Source of the DNA: Breviolum minutum Mf 1.05b.01
Taxonomy: Eukaryota > Sar > Dinophyceae > Suessiales > Symbiodiniaceae
NCBI GenBank assembly: GCA_000507305.1
Contig: DF241552.1
Coordinates: 1,666 to 65,665 of the forward strand
DNA: 64,000 nt
Reading direction: 5' to 3'
Each line of letters opens with the position of its first letter. Position 1 is the first letter of the stretch. The notes beneath the pieces were generated by a model. That model was not told where the DNA came from. It saw only the letters and a program-made list of their open reading frames with translations, and did not search any database. Positions 55,941-64,000 of this stretch are shown here, piece by piece. Both the position numbers and the translations under genes were made by a program.

Positions 55941-57086
55941 AACAGTCAACCCGAAGGGTTACTTCGCCGGGATTCTTTTTGGAGGAGCTTTTCTGATGCA
56001 TTGACACCTGAATTGCTGGCCACTTTGGAGGCTCTGAAGTGGAAAAAGGTCCACTTTTCTGTTGGAAAGGATGGGAAAATTGCTTGAGATGAAAATGGAT
56101 TTACTGTACCACGCATGACATGGCAATTCTGTTCCAAAAATATCAGATATCTCACAAAGGGATGGTTTCTTTTCATTGTCACACCTTGAAATCGCATGTT
56201 CATGATTTTGTCGTGGCATCATTTCCGGCAACCCCTAGTGATTTTGCTCTATCACAGGAAAACGGAGTAATCTGATCGTCTTCTTTTGGAAGGTGTGTTG
56301 TTTTCGATATGTGAGTCGTACAACTGGTATGATTTTTGGGGAATGATCGAAACTTGCACATAGACAGGGTTAGGGGCTCACCCAACTACTTCCCATATGA
56401 TTGGATGTAACCCCCATAACCCTGTCTATGCACAGCCAAGGAAATGATTTTGGAATCGGCTGGAACGAACCTTTGATTCGTGTCAGGACGAGACTGACAA
56501 TTTAGCTGAGAGCCGACCACCAGATGAAGGCGAGGAGGGGAGGAAGTGGAAGGAGAACGCTGGAATCATAGCGGAAACAACATCTGACAACGTTGGGTGG
56601 AATCGAAATTGACATAATAGCAGCCCTTGAAATGAACATATTGTTTGGTTTTTGTGAGAAAAAACCTGGTGCTCCAGCCACCAATGGTTCAAGGACTATC
56701 TTACTAGTACTGTTGTTGTTGTAGGTGTGGTGTGAATCATGAACTGGGGATATGTATGGTAGATCAATGTTGAGTCCATCATTCGTGACGGTCACGTGAT
56801 TTGCTTCGCATGCGATGGAGAATCTGTAGATTCTCAAGGTTCTTCAACGCTTTGGAATGGCCATCGTCCTTTATATAATATGTGTTTCTCTGTATATCAT
56901 TCATACACGGTGTGACCTTGCCCAAAGCTGTTTTCCCGCTCAGTAGTCAGGCAGATCGATTTCACATTTGCCAATGTGCACCACCCAAATGTGTCTTCAT
57001 TGAAGATGTAGCATGAACTAAGTTTACAGACATGATTTCAGAATATTTCACATATAGGTTTCAAAGAGATAATATATAGATCAGAT

Positions 57087-57166
57087 TCCATCATCAGCAT
57101 CATCATGATCATGATGATTCATCATGTTCATCATCGTCATCATCATCATCATCATCATCATCACCA
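57087..57166. repeat. ATC microsatellite
   Basis: CATCAT/ATGATG runs followed by an uninterrupted (ATC)n stretch near 57133-57166, about 60 bases before a RecQ exon. Confidence 0.85.
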
Positions 57167-57229
57167 TAATCTATCAGTTGTTTTATTCATGTGTTCATCA
57201 TCGTTCCCACCTACTATCATCTTCTTCAG

Positions 57230-60200
57230 ATCTTCCAGATCTTCCCCCGGAGGCGATGCGCCGGATCCATCGACGGGAAAAAACCCGACATCGACATCTC
57301 CCGCGTGTCCGGAGGAGGTGATTCGAGTGCTACGTGAGGTGCGGGGGTGTTGAACCGTTCTACCCCCCAAAGGTAGGTTGATGTTATGGAAGGATATGTA
57401 GGGTATATATTTTCCAATGATTTTTGTTTGGGGATGAATGTCAATGTGTTGTTTTGAAAACAAAGACTTGAGTCAAGATGATTTCTGATTTTTGAAGTGT
57501 GAGTATATATTGATGATATTGGATGCATGTGATGATCAAGCTTAGTTTAGAATGATGCAAGGATTTGATTTCATTGATGGCCAGATAGGATGTGGAGCTA
57601 TTATTTCAGTTCTCCTGAGAATAGGCCTTTAGGGGGTCCAAACATCTCCTGAGAAGGTATTTGGGGATTTTGGAAGACTAGGGATTAATACTGTACTGTA
57701 TAAATGTTGAAGATTGAATAGCAACAATGCTACGAGTGCGCAAGTTGCTCAGCTGTGTCGGTATTTCGTTTTGTCTCATGCATACATACCCGAAATAACC
57801 AAAAGGAATCTCATCTTCCAATTCTGCCAGTCTTTTATTGGTTGCAAGGGCATCCATATACTGTTGATGATAAGAATCTGGCAATCCATTTGGGATATTT
57901 TTTTGAAGAAAATCCCGTGAAAAGTGTGTCAAACCAGCAACCTTCACTGGTGAAGACGCCGGATGTTTGGGCCTCCCGCTGTTGATGGCTCCCATATTGA
58001 AGGTGAAAGGGCGATACCCCAAGGCTGGTTATGTATATGACTTCGAGGCAGTACACCCCCGAAGTTTAAATAAGTTTAACATAGCCCGTGAAAAATCGTG
58101 GTTGGAAGACGATCCTTTCGTATTGGGTTTCGGTAACTTTTCAGGGGCGAACTGTTGAACTTCGGGAGAGTATCTTCAGGTTTTCCAGGGTGAATGATGA
58201 CACAAACAACCTCACTCACGAGCCCTATATTTCTTCCCTAGCAAACAGGTGTAAGGTATAGGTCTGGGCAATCCTCATCCAAATTAGCCAAATTTGACGG
58301 AAATCCAGATTTGTGGAATGTGATAATGTGCTAAATGTTAGATATTCACCCAGATGTTTTTCAGTTTTTTTCGTTGATGTTCAGAGATTCCATGACACTA
58401 TCGTATGAAGTATTTTTCATTTCTGCAGTAATTATATGGGTGAATCCAAAAATAGGGGTTTATAATGGAAAAACCTATTAAAACGGATGATTTGGGGGGG
58501 GTTTTCCCATATTTTGGAAACACCCATATCTAATGAGTTCAACTTTATTCATTTTGGACACCTTTTAAAGCCCACCTGAAGGGCCACCCGTTACTCACGT
58601 AAGTCCCTTTTTCGGCTGGATGGGTTCGTTCACCACCCAGGTGTTTGGACATGAAAGTTTTCGTCCTGGACAAATGGAGGCGCCCGGCAAACCGGTTGGA
58701 CAAGCTGCGCTTAGCATCGGTCCATCCGGGAAGACATGCAAGAGTTTGAGCACAAAGTTTTCACAGACTCCACGGATGAAATTTAAACACAGAAAAGAAT
58801 CACGAATTGAGAAGTCCAAAGTGTCCAAAGTGTGAACTTTTGCTGAAGCAGCAAAGGATCACACCATCCACTTGGATTTGTTTCATGTTTTTTTTTGGGG
58901 GGTACTTTCTGGTTGACAAGTCTCAACTGAACTCTCAAGCTGAAAAGTTCCAGGCAGTGCTCAGTTTATTGGAGTTGAAGCGAACTTTGTTGCTCTTAGC
59001 CACGGGATCTGGAAAATCCTTATGCTATCAATTGCCAGCATATTTGTGCCTTGTCATGCAGCATTTTCCAAATGACTTGATGATACTTGGGATCCAGGTT
59101 GAACCAAGAGATTTGAGTCAATTTATGTGAAGATTCTTTGTCTCACATAGTTTGAGCAGCTCAAGAGTTCAACAACGGCTATGATTGGTTAGCCTCAGAT
59201 ACCCCCAAACAAAGAACTCATACATAGACTCTTTTACCTACGTGGTTTGAGAACCAGGATCCTGGACTCCCGTTGTGCCATGTTGGAGGCTTTCATGGGC
59301 AAATTCTGACAAGAAAACAAGATGAACCTGAAGTCTTTTTCGCACCCTAAGGCTGCGTGAAGAAGGTTTGACTTTGGTGGTATCTCCATTGGTATCCTTG
59401 ATGCAAGACCAGCTTGCACGTCTTCCTAAGTGTTTGTTTCTCGGCATTTCTCAAGGATTGGATCATGAGAGACGTTTTGCCTTGGCTGTGCTGTGGGAAG
59501 TGGAACCTGTGCTGCGGTAGATACATGCATAAGAGTGGGTTATATATGGCTAAAGTCACTCACCTTTAAAAGAATGTCGTCCGAAGTCTCCTCAACTCAG
59601 TACCTTGCTTCAATTGTTTAAGCCATGTGTGTGTATATATAGATCAACTTTCGTATACATCATGTATGTGTAAATACTATATGTATAGATCCAATTTCGG
59701 ATCTGTTTAACTATATTCCCGAGTTCTTCCCCCCCAAGACCACCAAATCTCTGGGCGTGTTTTTGTTAACAACAAATCTCTCTCAAATGTGAGGCGTGGA
59801 GCTGTGATCAGCAGTCATCAAAGTCGTGATACCAGTAAGGAGGTGATGAAGGCACCAGCGGATAGGGTGTTGTGTGGTTGATGATGTGGATACCTAAAAG
59901 AACCCTGAAGTCATGATATGGTTCTCCTGAAAATCATCCCCTGGAAAAAAGGAGATTCCGAACTTGGAAACCATGAAATTTTAAAAGTTTCATGTTAAAC
60001 TTTTGGGAGGTTTAGCTCTGGTGCTGTGGCGTTTTGTTGTTTTTTCTGAGAGTTTTTTTTGTATGGAGATGGTACCAAATCCTTCGATCAACTTCAAGGG
60101 CTACTTCGGAAATACATGTCCTATGGCTTACTGTTATCTTCTAGAAGTAACCTTCAGGTTTTTTTCAAAAAAGCGGAAATGGCCTCCGGGCCTCCGTTCG

Positions 60201-63200
60201 TGTGTTTTTTTCGGATGATTTGTTCCTTCTAAATTTGGGGATTTTGTTTGAAGGCAGTCCGTGCGCGCTTAGTGGATGTGCTCTTTGTATCACCTGAGAG
60301 GTGGGGCTGCCGGTGGGTCAGGGGTACTGAGAGGTACCATGGAAAAGATGGACGGAAAACATGGATGATTGGCATGGATGCTTCAGGATATCTATAGGAA
60401 ATTGAAGTCAAGAGGTGAATTTGCATACATACGTGTAATTTCTATATATACAGTATACGCATTATGGCATAGCCATAGCCAGGTTCTTCACAAACATGTC
60501 TTGTTTAAGAATCACTATATGTATCTATATGTAATATGTACTTTATTTTCTTGGAGACTGCAATGACCCCACATTCCAAATCAGTACTGATAGGGATGAT
60601 ATGGGGAATCGCAATGCAAAGATGTGCCCTTCTAGAGCTACCAACAGAAGATTGATACTGTTCATCGACTAAATCCTCTGCCAATGTACATGGCAAATGC
60701 CGAATGAATGCACCAATCAATGTTTGAACTATCTCAATGAACTAAATCTGGTACCAGTTGAGGTGAATTAAAAGATCATGTCCCATTTTTTTTACAGCCT
60801 TTTTTTCATTCCTTTCAGTTCTTTTCGTTTTCTATTTGTAGCGGGTAACTTACCGGGGGATCCGGCCGTGCCTTCGAGCCGCCAGGCTTGGATTGTGGTC
60901 CTTCGATGGATGTGGTCTTCCTCCCATTGCCTTAGCTTGCATCGACGAGGCCCGGGGCCCCATACGCTGATAACCACGCCGTCTACCCCGTAGATACGGG
61001 TGAGTATAGCTTGAGCATGTAAAAAACGCCGAAAAACATGCACTTCTTTGAAACGTTTGCAAGTAACTTGCAGGTGTCTCATCCGATTGGTTGATATGGA
61101 TAATATGGATCTCTATAAGTGTACACCTATTTTGGGGCTGATGTATGTCTATGTTTGAAGTTGTATGTATGTAAAGGAAGCATAGAATGCATCACATATT
61201 TGATAGACGGATAGACATCCTATATTATGACAACTAGACAACTGCTATGTCTTTATTCTTAAGCTACTAGTAGAACAACGTCAATGAACTTGCGTTATGA
61301 TAGCCAGAGCTTAGCTGAGTATGTGATTGTTGTGAATGTGTTGAATACAAAGCGTGCAAAATATATCAAGATATGGCTGGTACAGAATATGTATTCCATC
61401 TATAGATACATATGTCTACCCTCCCTGAAACTAACTGTTCGCACCTGAAAATGATTGGTTAGTAGATGATTTCTTGCCTCTTTTGGATCCCTTTGCCTAT
61501 TTTCAAGGCTGTTTTTTGCTGTTCGTTACAGGGATTTTAAACTGCATCATCCGTCCGATCTTTTTTTTGAGAAGCGAAAAACCACTTTTCGAAGTGATGC
61601 TTTTTTTTGTTGATTCGGAAACATGCCCCCGTGATTTTTTCAATCTATGCAGCTATTTACTGTTGACAACAAGTGTATACCCTCCTGGCAACTAACATGT
61701 CTTCTGGAAAATAGTCTTTGAAAAAGTACGTTCATTTTGAAATGGCCCCTGTTTAGGGGACATGTTTGTTTTCGGGAGTGTAGTTCTTTTAGGTTTTTTG
61801 TGCAACTCATCATTTTCCAACTTGCAATGTCCACTTGGACAATCATTGGGCTATGGCTCCCAAGTCTTGGACTCAAAATGCACCTAGCAACAACAAAGTA
61901 ACCAGTAGCACTCATTGGTTCATTGAATCAGCTCACCAAAGATACTTATTTAATTGTTAATCTACAGTTTCAACTTCCCTGATTCCGGGTTCAACATTCC
62001 TTACCCTTCATTTTTCCTTAGTCCAATGACTCAGCAGGCGCATTGTGTTTCTGAGTGGTCGCACAACTTTCGCCCTGAGTGCTTCTGGTGAAATGTTGAT
62101 TGGAGACTGGGATGAGGTATCCACCAAAATACTTGAACCTGGTGATGATTTTCCTAGGAAGTCAACGAAACCACTAGATTCAATTAATATTCATGTTTTT
62201 TGTTTTTGTGGCCATGACTTATTTGTGAACAAAAATGTTTAACATCTACTTATTGGATCTTATTGGAGCGACATCATTTTGACATCGAGCGCTCGGGATG
62301 GAGTCAGTGGTTTGTGTTCCAGGGAAATGTTGCCGGTTTACTGTTCTCTTCTAAGCATTATGTCGTAAATGAACTGTTTGTAGAAATTTCCTAGGATAAG
62401 CTAAGCCACCAACCATAAGTTATATATTGATACAGGCCAAACTTATCCAAGAAGACCACTCACTAGCCCCTGCAACCCCTATAACCCCTTGACATTGCAC
62501 AAGGCATATCTTAAGATGGCAAAATTTCTTTCCATATATTGAGGTTGCGTTGGCCATTTATACGACATACCATCCCTTCTTTCTCCGACCGATTTGATGA
62601 GGGGTTTGGTGAGTCATCATTATCCTTCACCTAAATGAGGGGCACTAATATATTTCCCTGGGTCATTCCTGAAATTCAACGACCAAATTTATATTGCTTA
62701 TATATGCATGTAAATAGTTCAAAATATGATCTGTACATATTATAATTATATAGACATGTAGAGCTCATACAGCAAGATGCAATACATATTAACATATTAC
62801 ATATTATATTATATCTATATACATCAAATAGATCACTTTTACTCACTTCACGGCACCTTTCAAAGTGTAAAACAAATCTTGAAGACCAAACTTGTGCCCG
62901 CAGATTGCGCAACAAACAAGGGAGTTACTGAGGTATATGCGTCTCAACGAATACTTGCAGGGAGCATTGAAGGCCTGGATATGTTTTTTTCCTTGCTTCA
63001 TACCCCAACCATATATGCCTGAATAAATTCCTTCAAACCATACCGCCAAAAGCACTTCTAAAGCAGCAAACAATTCATGAATTTGACACATGTGTCATTA
63101 TAAAGTGAGCAAAAATTGCTTGTTCCTTCCGGTTATGAGCAAGATCTTTTGGAATGGCACCTGGCAGACTCGTAAAAAAACCCTGGCCCTAGCAACTGAT

Positions 63201-64000
63201 GTGATTGCTTCACCTCAGTACTCACCAAGCATAGCCTTAAGTCGAGGCTAATTATGACTAACTAACGGCTTTGCACTTGAATGTACTGGTAACCTCAAAG
63301 CGAAAAAGAACAGAATGTTCTTCCGTTTTGATGTTCCTTTTTGAATTTTGGGGTGTAGTCTATTACCCGAGATGCTGCTATTCCGGTAAGCGTCAGGCCA
63401 AGCGTGTTTTAGCCCTCACGGCCACGGCCACAAAGCCCACGGTGCAGTCAGTGTGTGCCACTTGATGCTATTGAAACTGGGGAAGGGTTGGGTTACAATG
63501 GCTATCAATTTGCCATTTTCACCATCAGGATTTTTTTTATCAGGGTCAGGTTTTGCTTGTAATTTGATGACTCCAAACTTGTGATCCAAAGTCGTAGAAG
63601 AAACAGACATGATTGACTCAACGTATTATTGTACGAAAAATGGATAACTATTATTCTACACTAACCCATCTTTCGATTCGAAGAGAAATTTACATATATA
63701 TCTATATATCTAGAAATGACAAGATATGTAAGAACATGTTGTTCAATATGATTATGTTTTATATGTCTTGAACATAAATGCATATACTGTATACATGATT
63801 TAACACAGATTGTGAAGACTCTGAAGTCTTCCTAACCATCCCAAAGTAGAGGGAGTCCCAAGCTTCGAGACCCTAAACCCCTGGTAAATTCGGTCATCTC
63901 CAACCATGACCTGCAACTTTTGTCTACAGTAGTACTGTTGATGGAAGAAATCCCAAACAACCACCTGAGATGTATAAACCTCTATAGATAATGGGGTAAA
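57230..64000 (+). CDS. RecQ/RecQ4-like 3'-5' DNA helicase, core exons, 3' end beyond window
   Basis: Spliced exons: 57230-57338, 58641-58679, 58954-59047, 59366-59499, 60254-60300, 60886-60949, 62038-62078, 62933-62972 and 63397 to about 63463. All joins keep phase and rebuild the superfamily 2 RecQ core: motif 0 VLRE|VFGHESFRPGQME|AV; Walker A LLLATGSGKSLCYQLPAYL; motif Ia VVSPLVSLMQDQLARLP; LVDVLFVSPER; motif II IALACIDE|AHCVSEW; SHNFRPE|YMRLNEYL; motif III KRVLALTATATKPTV. RecQ enzymes unwind DNA during replication and recombination. CIDEAHCVSEWSHNFRP and the lack of intervening domains look nearest to RecQ4, by memory. Donors are GT at 57339, 59500, 60301 and 62079, and GC at 58680, 59048, 60950 and 62973; every acceptor after the first listed exon is AG|G. 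No lesion was seen. Motifs IV-VI and the C-terminus lie past 64000. Confidence 0.85.
57790..57972 (-). other. Candidate exon inside a RecQ intron, opposite strand
   Basis: On the minus strand GCGGGAG|G opens 183 nt reading HPASSPVKVAGLTHFSRDFL, then PDSYHQQYMDALATNKRLAE and EDEIPFGYF, closed by a strong GTATGTATG donor at 57789. It sits inside the 57339-58640 intron. The product is unknown. Confidence 0.35.
58052..58172. mobile_element. MITE-like family A, copy inside a RecQ intron
   Basis: TACACCCCCGAAGTTTAA with AACATAGCCCGTGAAAAATC on the left; CTTTTCAGGGGCGAACTGTT and GAACTTCGGGAGAGTA on the right. It lies in the 57339-58640 intron. Confidence 0.75.
58434..58529. mobile_element. MITE-like family E, copy 2, inside a RecQ intron
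   Basis: TATATGGGTG on the left and CACCCATATC on the right; the interior matches the copy at 31953 (AAAATAGGGG, AAAACGGATGATTTGGGGG). Confidence 0.75.
61417..61533. mobile_element. MITE-like family A, diverged copy inside a RecQ intron
   Basis: TACCCTCCCTGAAACTAACT with GTTCGCACCTGAAAATGATT on the left; TATTTTCAAGGCTG and GTTCGTTACAGGGA on the right. It lies in the 60950-62037 intron. Confidence 0.6.
61678..61782. mobile_element. MITE-like family A, copy inside a RecQ intron
   Basis: TACCCTCCTGGCAACTAACA with TGTCTTCTGGAAAATAG on the left; TTTAGGGGACATGTTTGTTT and TCGGGAGTGTA on the right. Second copy in the same intron, 145 bp from the first. Confidence 0.75.
63933..64000. mobile_element. 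MITE-like family C, cut by the window edge
   Basis: ACTGTTGATGGAAGAAATCC, then CCACCTGAGATGTATAAACC match the left half of the copy at 30463; the right half lies beyond 64000. Confidence 0.75.

Noticed and set aside
1..64000. tRNA, rRNA, CRISPR arrays, bacterial operons or riboswitches
   Set aside because: None seen by eye on either strand; splice-site use and gene structure are eukaryotic. A covariance-model scan would be needed to exclude small RNAs.

Overview
The window reads as nuclear DNA of a dinoflagellate, most likely a Symbiodiniaceae-like core dinoflagellate; the genus cannot be fixed from sequence alone. Three things point there. Every intron rebuilt from protein continuity in the RecQ gene ends in AG followed by G. 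Donors are a mix of GT, GC and GA. A long minus-strand gene carries a domain series (a Rossmann 'FAG..R' module, then Lys-rich and helical linkers, then a GDEG/DDE-like module) that I recall as very common and unannotated in dinoflagellate proteomes. That last point is memory and was not searched.

Layout: (1) 1-8586, plus strand: a huge intronless ORF, cut by the left window edge, encoding a Helitron-like replicase fused to an endonuclease/exonuclease/phosphatase (EEP) domain and a PIF1-type helicase. (2) 8587-14340: tandem and inverted repeats and AT-rich DNA, with no convincing gene. (3) 14348 to about 25.8 kb (perhaps 26.3 kb), minus strand: one long multi-exon gene with many short introns (28-444 nt), encoding N-terminal helical exons, a Lys-rich repeat exon, a methyltransferase-like Rossmann module, a DNA-binding-like linker series and a transposase-like module. 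Two clear lesions (a frameshift near 15.9 kb and a TGA at 18071-18073) suggest decay. (4) 26.3-50 kb: mostly non-coding, with at least five small inverted-repeat (MITE-like) families, microsatellites and scattered exon-like islands of unknown genes, mainly plus strand. (5) 50.28 kb to beyond the right edge, plus strand: a RecQ/RecQ4-like helicase gene whose core I could splice almost residue by residue from 57230 to 63463; its introns hold copies of two MITE families.

The Helitron-like gene and the minus-strand gene lie tail to tail and both look like mobile-element genes. The RecQ-like gene is the only conserved cellular gene I recognise with confidence. A single N at 39113 sits between two near-identical 92-94 bp copies and looks like an assembly join rather than biology.
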